Source of the DNA: Mytilus trossulus
Lineage: Eukaryota; Mollusca; Bivalvia; Mytilida; Mytilidae
Assembly (NCBI RefSeq): GCF_036588685.1
Contig: NC_086386.1
Location: forward strand, 48,345,878-48,409,877
DNA length: 64,000 nt
Direction: 5' to 3'
Positions 33,905-43,879 of the stretch are shown piece by piece. Positions within the stretch are counted from its first letter, which is position 1. Each line of letters begins with the position of its first letter. The position numbers and the translations under genes are program-made. The notes beneath the pieces are model-generated. The model did not search any database, was not told the DNA's origin, and was given only the letters and a program-made list of their open reading frames with translations.

Positions 33905-35427
33905 TGGCAAGATTAAGGGGTTATGATCGTTTCCCGTAATTGTACGTCGGATCATATTAGGTTTTTACTTTCCTGCGGTACCGCAGGAAGTTCTGTTGAG
34001 ACCATCTCATGTCTACCCTGAGTGGCCGGTTCTGAATTGGTACCAGTTCGAGCTTGACTGTTAATGATACATAGTATGGCCTATGTATTCAGTGTTTTAT
34101 AATATAAAAAATGTTAATCTTTACTCCCCTGAAACCAGGGGGTGATGCGAATAAGACCCGACGTATTTGGGGATCATAACCCTCGTTCTCTTTAGAATTT
34201 AACCTGGAGGAACTTGAGCATCCATTGCTACCAATGGTGCACAGATTTGTCAGTTAAAACTAGCATGTCGGCATTCTGTAATCATGTCAGACCTCGTCAT
34301 TCTAAGTGAACTGTGGCCGTTATTTCCACAATAGTTATTTGTTTGTTATGTTTTTGCCTAAAAATGGATTCTGTGATTAATACGGTTTATCGCTTTTATA
34401 AGATAAACCAATTTAATTAAAGAGAAATGATTATTGCCTCATTCGGATCCGGTTCTTGTTTCCCGCCAATCAACGTCACATGACTCGTCAGCATTACATT
34501 ACACTAGCCAATCTTGTAGATATGTAAAAGTTTCAAAAACCCACCCACCTCCCCTTGCAATCTGCCATCTAATAACAATTCTTGTGTCTGCTGCTGTTTT
34601 ATTTATCTTTTCAGAATGACCAGAACATGCCGGATCCATAACTTATTGGACAAAAAAGAGGAGACAATCAATCCGATGGATTTGCTAGCTGAATCATACG
34701 TTCGAGAACTATAATTATTATGTCAATGCTAATTTTCATGAATGGCTACCACCTTTATCTAATATTTAGACACATTCAGTGTGAAAATGGAATTACCAAT
34801 ACCTGGTATTAGATCTTCGCCTAGATGCATTTAACTTCTGACTTTATTTCAAATGGATAAAAATCATGCAGCATTTATTTTAATAACTCGATTCTAATTG
34901 TTCATTGTTTTGTAATAAAATCATTCGTCACAGTCAAAAAGGGTGTCGGGATCTGGCAAGATTAAGGGGTTATGATCGTTTCCCGTAATTGTACGTCGGA
35001 TCATATTAGGTTTTTACTTTCCTGCGGTACCGCAGGAAGTTCTGTTGAGACCATCTCATGTCTACCCTGAGTGGCCGGTTCTGAATTGGTACCAGTTCGA
35101 GCTTGACTGTTAATGATACATAGTATGGCCTATGTATTCAGTGTTTTATAATATAAAAAATGTTAATCTTTACTCCCCTGAAACCAGGGGGTGATGCGAA
35201 TAAGACCCGACGTATTTGGGGATCATAACCCTCGTTCTTTAGAATTTAACCTGGAGGAACTTGAGCATCCATTGCTACCAATGGTGCACAGATTTGTCAG
35301 TTAAAACTAGCATGTCGGCATTCTGTAATCATGTCAGACCTCGTCATTCTAAGTGAACTGTGGCCGTTATTTCCACAATAGTTATTTGTTTGTTATGTTT
35401 TTGCCTAAAAATGGATTCTGTGATTAA
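33905..35427. mobile_element. LTR-like non-autonomous element
   Basis: Two direct repeats, 33905-34380 (476 bp) and 34954-35427 (474 bp), nearly identical apart from a 2-bp indel, flank 573 bp. They start TGGCAAG and end GTGATTAA, so the usual TG...CA ends are only half met. I see no clear primer-binding site, polypurine tract or target-site duplication. Within each repeat is the 20-bp palindrome TTCCTGCGGTACCGCAGGAA, and the blocks GGGGTTATGATC and GATCATAACCC are inverted relative to each other. The interior holds no retroviral-type enzyme. It may be a TRIM-type LTR element or a tandem duplication around a captured promoter. Confidence 0.5.
34381..34539 (+). promoter_or_regulatory. Promoter-like module, second identical copy
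   Basis: Identical over 159 bp to 30348-30506 and starts exactly at the end of the left direct repeat. Downstream are a pyrimidine tract and TTATTTATCTTTTCAG at about 34600-34616, followed by a 32-codon frame (MTRTCRIHNLLDKKEE...) that ends at about 34714. That frame is too short to call a gene. Confidence 0.45.
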
Positions 35428-35569
35428 ATAGCTTTTGTTACTATAAATGTTGTAATGTACGTTAGAACATGATACCTTTTTGCAATGTTGTTATAGTCAA
35501 GCACAACAACGATAAAAAGTCATATATTCAAATGTTTTATACCGATCTACACTTTCTAAACAGATGATT

Positions 35570-35905
35570 AATGATACTCTCTGCTGGTGGACTGTTAGTC
35601 TCCGACGATATTACCAGCCTAGTAGCCAGTACTCCGGTACTGGCATGAAAATACGGAATTTTTTCCTTTATTAAAATTTGCAGTTACAAAATGTTCGAAA
35701 TTATTATAAATTAATTAATGTATCTCCCTCATGCAAAGCTTTGATTCCTTCAAAGGATTTGGTCATACTTTTTTTACCTTTTGAATTATAGCTCTTCATC
35801 TTTTATATAAACTTTGGATTTCAAATAATTTGGCCACGAGCATCACTGAAGAGACATGTATTGTCGAAATGTGCATCTGGTGCAGGCAATTTGGTACTAT
35901 TAATT
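35570..35905 (+). repeat. R4-related dispersed repeat
   Basis: Begins CTCTCTGCTGGTGGACTGTT, passes AGCCAGTACTCCGGTACTGG and ends CACGAGCATCACTGAAGAG and GTCGAAATGTGCATCTGG. I recognise both ends as parts of a widespread bivalve repeat related to R4. No coding content. Confidence 0.65.
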
Positions 35906-37060
35906 TTATTAAATCAAATATAAGAATTTTCATAGATTGAACATATATATAAATAATTTGTTATGATTCATTTCAATATTTCTGTGTTGTTCCCTCTGTT
36001 AACCTTTACTGTAGCTTATTAAACAAATGGAAAATGTTTTCTTAAGTATTATTTACTCTTTTGAAGTGTCAAGTACGAAGAGTTGTGAATTCGAATGATT
36101 GAATATATATGCACACAAATAAGAAAAAAGAGCTAAATATAGTATGATCATCCTCTAACTGATGTCAAGAAACTGAAGTCAAAGAAAAAGGGATATGAAC
36201 GATTAAAAATATCTTCACACGAATTGGAAAAAAGAACGATTAACAATGAGATAATTATCCAGTAGAGATCAAATAACGTGGAATTTACTATCTATAGGTT
36301 ACCGTTCAGATTTCAACAATAAGCTAAACGCGTCCAAATCCTGTGCAGCATGCATGGCAAGCGTTTAAAATCCCTATATCACAAATGTTCAACAATTCAA
36401 ACGAGAAACTTAAATGATAAAAAAACATGATAAACAGCAAAAATAAAAAGAACAACAGGACCATGACTTATTTAGGGGATTCCACTTGTTCTATGAGGAG
36501 AAAGTGGTGAGGAAACCACTGTGATCCTTGCTATTCTTATATTTATTCTCATCTTATAAAGGCTTGTTTTAATTTAGGTCTGAAGCTGGTTTCCGGTATG
36601 GACATTTTTTTACGTTACACATTTGAGGTTCAATGAAGCAGAAGTTGACAATTTAAAGCACATCTTGACTACTTATTCGGAACTGCTCAGACATTTTATG
36701 AAGTCATGCATGTCATAAGGCGCATAGGGAAAATCACACTTTAAAACCTATGACTTTCCTTCAATTTGCTTTAATACAGATTTGTCCTCATACATCTTTT
36801 TCCCCCAATGCACCAATTATCTAAGAAATATGAATTAAAAATTTCAAATATGTCATAATAAAGGAAAACTACATCATTAATAATTTAATTGAACAATTTG
36901 TATGTGAAAAGAAATAGTATAATGTAGTCTATATACATAAAAATGAGGGGAACAATATTTGTAGAAACCCGATTACGATATACCAAGCAGGTCATATTTG
37001 AAAAAAATCTATTTAGTTCTCTGATCTTTCTTTTGCTTGTTTCGCTTTATCATGCATACA
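35906..37060. other. No gene seen
   Basis: AT-rich spacer with no recognised exon or repeat. Confidence 0.4.
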
Positions 37061-37740
37061 ATTATAATATTTCTGCATGTTTAAAGTGTATACCTTTGCA
37101 TTATGCATTATGACAGGTTTGACAGCATACCAGCTACAAACAATGTGTTTCGATGTACTAGTATTATTCTTTTCGGCTGATGCTATTGTTTGTATTCTTG
37201 TCTTCCATTCCTTTTGGAAAATGATTGTATCTTCAATTTATAACATAACGGGCAATGAATAAAGACAACAGTAGTATACTGCTGTTCGAAACTATATCCA
37301 ACAAAAAGCTGGATAAATCATAACTTTTCTTCTCTTTTTTCTTCTATTTAGATTTATGATTTCGCTCTTGCTTTTTCTTCTTTTTTTCTATACTTTATTT
37401 TGCATAATATTACACCTAAGCTGCATGTATTAAAGATATACATGTGCATTGCGCATCAACATGAAAATATTGGATAAAGTTTAACGATAATGTGGCAGCA
37501 ACCTAGTGACAGAAATAACTAAAAGACATGCGCTCGGTTTGACGGTCAAAAGGACAAATGCAAGTTGTCATCGACTAGACAACATACAAGCTACAAAAAC
37601 TATGTTTAAATGAACAATTAGTTCGGCTGAAGCTATCATTTGTATACTTTTCTTTGATTCATTCTGAAAAAAAACCATATGTATCTTCAATTTACATAAC
37701 GGGAAACAAAACAATATATATATATATATACGAGTCTAAA
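37061..37740. repeat. Diverged local duplication
   Basis: Blocks near 37115-37260 (CATACCAGCTACAAACAATG, TTCGGCTGATGCTAT, TCTTCAATTTATAACATAAC) recur near 37580-37705 (CATACAAGCTACAAAAACTA, TTCGGCTGAAGCTAT, TCTTCAATTTACATAAC), about 450 bp apart. Confidence 0.55.
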
Positions 37741-38079
37741 TTGAAAACTACGTTCAAACCTATGACTGCGTTGGATAAAAACCGCAATTTTTATACGTGT
37801 GCATGTCAAACAAATTTCGTTGTAGAAGGGTCTAAAAACAGCACAAACAACATTTTCCAAAAGACCAAAAGAGTGAAAAGTATATTTAAACAAAACGCAT
37901 TTGACTAACAGGTCGAACAACTGATGTTCTTTAACCCTGCTGACTGCCATTGGCGATTGCCAAATAAAATTGATCACAGGTTGTAACAAAATGGATCTAA
38001 TTATAAATTTAATACGTCACAGAAAAAGAAAAAAAAATTGTTAACTTGTGGACAGGATGTTGTGCCACAAACATTCGGT

Positions 38080-38145
38080 GTCAATATTTCTTTAGTACAC
38101 CATATCCTGATTTCGACAATAAATGTCTCTTCAGTGATGTTAGGG
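38080..38145 (-). repeat. R4-related fragment
   Basis: CCTGATTTCGACAATAAATG and CTCTTCAGTGATG match in reverse the end of the repeat at 35570-35905. Confidence 0.5.
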
Positions 38146-38187
38146 ATCGAAACGGTATTTGGAAGGCCATATAAAAAGCACCCTCAT

Positions 38188-39577
38188 ATATATATAACAA
38201 GTCTAAAAGAATACAACATCACCAAAAACACAATAAAACGAACAATATGTTAGATATTTCGGATAACAGATATCCTTCTTCGGTAATTGCACGATGAAAA
38301 ATGAATCATGTCAATTCAAATTAAGACTCTATCAAAATCTTGATTTATACAATTTAAGCGAACGCTGGAACAATTTTAAAATTTTCAAACACACCGCAAA
38401 GACTACAAAAATATGCCAAAAATAAAAAAAAGTTATTTACGATGTGAACTGGCACAACTCTAAATTCCCAAAGGTGTTGACAGTTGAGATGTTAAACAAC
38501 TGCGTGGAAATACAGTCCCAATAAACAGTCCTGACCGATCTAAACTGGTATGATATTTAAAATATGACAACGGTAGGGCAGTTGTATCAGAGACTGCGTA
38601 TTTAAACATCTAAAAAATATAGTAATTTGATGATAAGAAAATTGAGTAATAAATGTTAACTAAGGTTAAGTAATAGAACGTGGCTGCGTACTTATACATC
38701 CTTGCCAACTGTAATCAAAACTTATATAATTCAAAAATTCCTGAAAAGTGTAAGGGTCCAGTACGAAAGCCGTAGTAACTGGCCACAAGTGATGACAGGA
38801 AATTAGTGATGGTAGGAAAAATGAGTGACTCTTCTATGTTTTTTCATTAATGCCCTCTGGGGAAACTGTCCTCAGCTTTCTTATCCAAAAACTTTCCCGA
38901 GCAAGTCTGTCGGCCTTTGACCAATCCTCGTTGTGATCTATGATAGTGATGGTAAGTTTTTTAAGATCAGCTTGGGCGTGCCCATGTGATCTTAAATGAC
39001 GACTTACGGGGAGGTCGGGCTTGCATGTGTAGTCGCTACGATGACCATTCATGCGTTTGTTGAATGGCTGTGTAAGTACGCAGCCACGTTCTATTACTTA
39101 ACCTTAGTTAACATTTATTACTCAATTTTTTTATCATCAAATTACTATATTTTTTAGATGTTTAAATACGCAGTCTCTGATACAACTGCCCTACCGTTGT
39201 CATATTTTAAATATCATACCAGTTTAGATCGGTCAGGACTGTTTATTGGGACTGTATTTCCACGCAGTTGTTTAACATCTCAACTGTCAACATCTTTGGG
39301 AATTTAGAGTTGTGCCAGTTCACATCGTAAATAACTTTTTTTATTTTTGGCATATTTTTGTAGTCTTTACGGTGTGTTTGAAAATTTTTAAATTGTTCCA
39401 GCGTTCGCTTAAATTGTATAAATCAAGATTTTGATAGAGTCTTAATTTGAATTGACATGATTCATTTATCATCGTGCAATTACCGAAGAAGGATATCTGT
39501 TATCCGAAATATCCAACATATTGTTCTTTTTATTGTGTTTTTGGTGATGTTGTATTCTTTTAGACTTGTTATATATT
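38188..39577 (-). mobile_element. Fold-back Penelope-like element with 510-bp inverted arms
   Basis: The left arm 38188-38697 and right arm 39070-39577 are reverse complements over about 510 bp at high identity (for example CAACGGTAGGGCAGTTGTAT near 38569 against ATACAACTGCCCTACCGTTG near 39179). The 372-bp spacer carries the C-terminal end of a Penelope-type GIY-YIG nuclease on the minus strand. Terminal repeats in inverted orientation and 5' truncation are known habits of Penelope-like elements. Confidence 0.75.
38834..39088 (-). CDS. GIY-YIG endonuclease end of a Penelope-like element
   Basis: Minus-strand frame open from inside the right arm: TQPFNKRMNGHRSDYTCK, then LPVSRHLRSHGHAQADLK, then TITIIDHNEDW and a final FWIRKLRTVSPEGINEK. 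The R.xxHR...H...H layout and the closing FWI..L.T..P.GIN are typical of the second half of the GIY-YIG domain that follows the reverse transcriptase in Penelope-like elements, where it nicks target DNA. The catalytic GIY and YIG strands are missing, so it is not functional. The frame is otherwise intact to its TAG, so the copy is young. Confidence 0.7.
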   Translation of the reverse strand, partial: RGCVLTQPFNKRMNGHRSDYTCKPDLPVSRHLRSHGHAQADLKKLTITIIDHNEDWSKADRLARESFWIRKLRTVSPEGINEKT

Positions 39578-39680
39578 ATATTATGTAGTGTACTGCATCA
39601 TGTTTATATGATCCATCGCCCCGCAAGATTTATCGTTGACTATTTATTCAGTCATTTTATATATATATATATATATATAT

Positions 39681-39840
39681 ACAACTCGTCTAAACATCAA
39701 CCCAACAATGTTAGATCTCCAAATTTGCTTTCGCAAATTTTTGGTTCTTCCCTCGCCGGGATTCGAACCCATGCTACTGTGATATCGTGACACCAAATCG
39801 CCTGCACTGCAGCCGTCCCGCTAGACCACCTGGGCTCTCA
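39681..39840 (-). mobile_element. tRNA-derived SINE, copy 1
   Basis: On the minus strand it starts GAGAGCCCAGGTGGTCTAGC, with an A box at 39829-39813 and a perfect B box GGGTTCGAATCCC at 39770-39758, a body with AAAATTTGCGAAAGCAAATT, and a TA microsatellite as its 3' tail (39659-39680). Copies 2 and 3 lie at 43878-44044 and 44319-44408. Confidence 0.85.
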
Positions 39841-39914
39841 AAAAAAGATATATATATATATATCAAACAAAAAACTGGATAACGAGAACATCAAGTTTCT
39901 TTAATTTGTAAAAT

Positions 39915-40135
39915 GATTGCTTCATGGCGTGTTTAAGAGTTCGAACTCCGCTCTCGTAAGTGTATTTTGACTCCTCTAATTGACTAGCTATGATTGACAA
40001 ATTTCCTGTCGATAATCAGCGTTTTCTATTCCCATACGCTAGCTTTCTCCACCAATTAAAAAAAGTGGTCGCCATTTCATTGCCAATCGTACTAAAAGTG
40101 GTGTTAAAGACCAACAAAGAATAAATCAATTATTA
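39915..40135 (+). mobile_element. tRNA-derived SINE, second family
   Basis: B-box-like GAGTTCGAACTCC at 39937-39949 and a tail GTGGTCGCCATTTCATTGCC ... AAAAGTGGTGTTAAAGACC ending A-rich. The tail matches those of the SINE at 13272 and of the 1.74-kb satellite units (in reverse). The A-box region is decayed. Confidence 0.6.
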
Positions 40136-40370
40136 TTGTGTATTCCAGACGTTTTACACACAGCCTCGCTTTCTACCTGTTTCTAGCCTTGTACAAATAA
40201 CTTCGATATTTCGAGACAATGTATGGTTATTATATATGTAAGGCTTTGTTTTATCTCTACTTCAGTGCATACAGAACTTGAAAAGTTTGATGATAAAATA
40301 TACAAAGGAATGGATTGATTAGTTGGTTAGACTGCGTGCTTTAAAAGATATGATTTTTTATGTTTGGTTT

Positions 40371-40514
40371 TTCCTCCCAAATGCTTCACCTGCCGTGTTA
40401 TCTTCTAGCTGTCTCTGCAATTGAATTTGAATTTGACTATATCAATGATCCTGCATAAATTCAATTGAAGAAACAGCTAGAAGATACCACGGTAGGTCAA
40501 GCATTTGGGAGAAA
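40371..40514. repeat. Long hairpin, 58-bp arms
   Basis: Left arm 40371-40428 pairs with right arm 40457-40514 with about six mismatches; the loop is 28 bp. The arms include GTTATCTTCTAGCTGTCTCT and its partner AGAAACAGCTAGAAGATACC. It ends 572 bp before the start codon of the EGF-VWD gene. It may be a MITE or, if transcribed, a hairpin RNA. Confidence 0.8.
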
Positions 40515-40989
40515 AACTACAAATTATATTAAAACTAAAAGACAAATGTGAGTGTTCATGGACAAGCCAGCATACAAGATCTCCAGAAGATATGTGGTAA
40601 GACACAGCAATAACTTATGATTGGGAAAAGGAACAATGATTTCTTGAAAACAAGCACCTAATAGACCTGTAACTGGCGAATATCAGAAGTTTCTTGATGA
40701 TCAGTATTTTATTCCAATTCAACTATGAGACTGTTTTATAAACGAAATGTTACTGTAGTTGCACTATAATGATATACATATTCTTATAGGGATGCTTAGT
40801 TTACCATTGAACAATATATCATATGTGGTATAAGAGAAATACATGTACATGATAAATAGCTGTATGAATAATTTGAAGCAATTAAATGAGTGCAACCTTG
40901 TAATACATGATATACATAATCGGACAGAGAGATTACCACGTGTTTTAAGTTAATATGTATTGATATTTTTTGTTTTCTATTTAATTAAC

Positions 40990-40997
40990 TATATATT
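40990..40997 (+). promoter_or_regulatory. TATA-like box of the EGF-VWD gene
   Basis: TATATATT about 90 bp upstream of the ATG at 41087, a plausible distance for a short 5' leader. In AT-rich DNA such a match is weak evidence. Confidence 0.25.
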
Positions 40998-41086
40998 ACC
41001 ATTGAATACACGTACAACTGATGCAATTTCCTGTGACTAGTTGCTTTTGTTTGTTTAAGTCTTTTATCATAATCATCAATTCCAGT

Positions 41087-41144
41087 ATGGCAAGATGGAT
41101 ACTTTTCTTTATAATTCTTACAGCTTTTTCTGTTAACAGAGCTG
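41087..41144 (+). CDS. Exon 1: signal peptide
   Basis: MARWILFFIILTAFSVNRA: one positive charge, a hydrophobic core of about ten residues, a likely cleavage site near its end. Donor GCTG|GTAGGT, phase 1. Confidence 0.85.
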
Positions 41145-43845
41145 GTAGGTTGAAATATAGTTTACTTCTATATAAGTTTTGTTAACTTGAAATTGATTTT
41201 TGTATTTTTGTTGAATTCCAAATGACTGCTGGCAATAGAAAAATAATTTATGAATGGTTAAGGTATTCTTATTATAACCAAAGTACAAAAGTTCCATTCG
41301 AATTCGGATGACCCTAAGATCTTATGAGTGGTGAATTATTCATACAGAACTCACCTCGTTGAAGACTGTTGTAAGTAGCTTTTAATAATTTGCTTCGTTG
41401 AATGTTGATTATTTCAGGCGCAACTAGGATAAAGGCAGCATGTTTAATATTTGGCAGCAAGAGTCGAATGAGACTTTTGAAAAGAGGATGATGCTGTGTG
41501 CTATTTGGGGTTACAGGTACAAATGTTATATAATTTCGTATGATCTTAATTATTTTTGTTCGTTTGTTTCTTTTTATCATATAATTTTAGACAGTATGCA
41601 GTGCAATAAAGAAGTAAAAGACGTTTGTCACCATAACGCCGAATGTATACGAAATATCTGCGTATGTAAAAGTGGTTTCCATGGTGATGGAGTCAAAACG
41701 TGCAGTAGTAAGTTAAACAATCATACTAATGTCTAAATTAATGTCTTCGATATATGCGGGAAAACTTATGCAGGAGATCAGAGATACAAATATTTCGTAA
41801 AAGTATTTAGTAACTTAAAAGTTTTAATTTATCGAATCTATAGCAACTAGAAAATATAGATTATCCTATCAAGTAGCACGGTAGTATTTACATTCCAGAA
41901 TTTAGATTGCTCTTTTATGTACCCCCTAAGTCAACGTTTCTGAACAGTGTGATAGGACAAAAAATACAGTATCAACTAAATATACTTTCCCAAACTGGGG
42001 AATGAACCGGGTGTAGAAAAATATGAAATAATTTTACATACAGGTGAAAATGAATTTTTGAGAATTATTTCAAATTTTGTATTCACTGCATGACAAAAGA
42101 CCTAAAAGCACTAGTGGCCATATGATTTTAAAGATATCAATAAAAGTAAACGATTTTAAAGATATCAATAAAAGTAAACAATTTTAAAGATATCAATAAA
42201 ATAAAACGATTTTAAAGAAATCAATAAAAGTAAACGATTTTAAAGATATCAATAGAAGTAAACGTTTAACCCCGCCACTCTATTTATGTATGTGCTTGTC
42301 CCAAGTCAGGAGCCTGTAATTCAGTGGTTGTCGTTTGTTTATGTGTTACATATTTGTTTTTCGTTCATATTTTTACATAAATAAGGCCGTTAGTTTTCTC
42401 GTTTGAATTGTTTTACATTGTCTTATCGGGGCCTTTTATAGCTGACTATGCGGTATGGGCTTTGCTCATTGTTGTAGGCCGTATGGTGACCTAATAGTTG
42501 TTAATTTTTGTGTCATTTTGGTCTTTTGTGGATAGTTGTCTCATTGGCAATCATACCACATCTTCTTTTTTATATGATACATATTCAAATTCATTTCTGA
42601 ATATTATAATGAAAGTACTCCAGTTAACTGTGAATGTAGAATTTTTGGCAATGTTAGAAAGTGGTGAAAATTCCAAAAAGGCTATCATTATCCCTTATGG
42701 GCCAGGAAATATGACCGTGTCCCCATCAGCATGCAGCAAATATAAACATACAGTAATTCCGAAATATTGAATGGTATTTTTTAAAACTCATAAAAAAACT
42801 CAGTGATAGTTTTATCGTGAGACTCTATAGGTATTTTTTCATAGAAATCAACTTATCTATATTCACATAGACAGTTTTGTCTTAATTTCAGAAAAGTGCA
42901 TTTGTGAAGCTGTTGGAGACCCTCATATTCACGGTTTTGATGGACATTTCATGACCTTCCCTGGCCGATGCAGATACACAATGGCGAGAACAAACACTGG
43001 TCATGATTCTTGTGGATTTAACATAGAAATCAAGAACGACAACGCCGGACCATCCGGGGATCAGGATATGCAAAGTAGCTGGCTGAGATCAGTTTATATT
43101 CAAACACAAGACCATATCATCAAATTCAAACGTATGAGAATAATAGAGGTCAGTTTTATGTAGATAGATATAAGTTCATATCTTTATATATATACATAAC
43201 GTCGGGCGTTTTTATAAAAGAAAAAAATAGACTCGGTTTCAGCAAAATGATTTATGTCTTTCAAAAAGGATTAAATTTATTATTTCGGACTCTAACATAT
43301 AGGCGGATGTCAGAACGCAGGAAAACGAAGTAAATTATTGGTCAAAGGAACGAACAACAAATTTGAAGTGTTGCATAGTAATCTATAAGGAATTTATTAA
43401 ATAAATACTCAAGTATAAAACGTCCTAGAAAATTATACATCAATAATTTTTCATGTTTTACCTTTTAAAGGTTGATGGATATTTACGATATCTGCCCGTA
43501 CATGTGAGTTCCCCAAAGGGATTTCTTGCTATAGTTCACAATGGCCCATGGGTAATTCTGGCTACATCTTGTGGACTCCACGTTAAGTGGGATGGCGATT
43601 CGACCGTGAAAATAGAGGCCCCAACGAGATACATAGGTAATTTGACAGGTTTATGTGGCAACTGTAATGGTTCACCTGCTGACGACTACACAACTAAGAC
43701 TGGTGCAGATGAATTCAAACTGTCTCCTTTAGTACGAGATATGGTTGTAGGAGATAGTTATCTAGTCAGGGACAAGAACGGAAAACCGACACTTCAAGAG
43801 TAAGTTTACTTTACCTTTTGGTTTCATAGGTGTGTATAGGAAACA

Positions 43846-43879
<34 letters not shown>

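Noticed and set aside
34434-34619. 61-codon frame in the LTR-like element
   Set aside because: It opens at a non-ATG codon inside the promoter-like module, and no domain is recognised.
30856-34714. Joining the possible exon at 30856 to the exon-like start near 34617
   Set aside because: The phases do not fit: the joined frame stops at once.
39758-39840. A tRNA gene on the minus strand
   Set aside because: A and B boxes are good, but the same sequence with its body and TA tail recurs at 43.9 and 44.3 kb, so it is a SINE.
41440-41590. N-terminal extension of the exon 2 frame
   Set aside because: The stretch before the acceptor at 41590 is not EGF-like and contains the pyrimidine-rich acceptor region; the phase with exon 1 fits only from 41591.
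42498-42770. Plus-strand frame in intron 2
   Set aside because: It starts inside the R1 copy and runs into intron sequence without domain or splice support.
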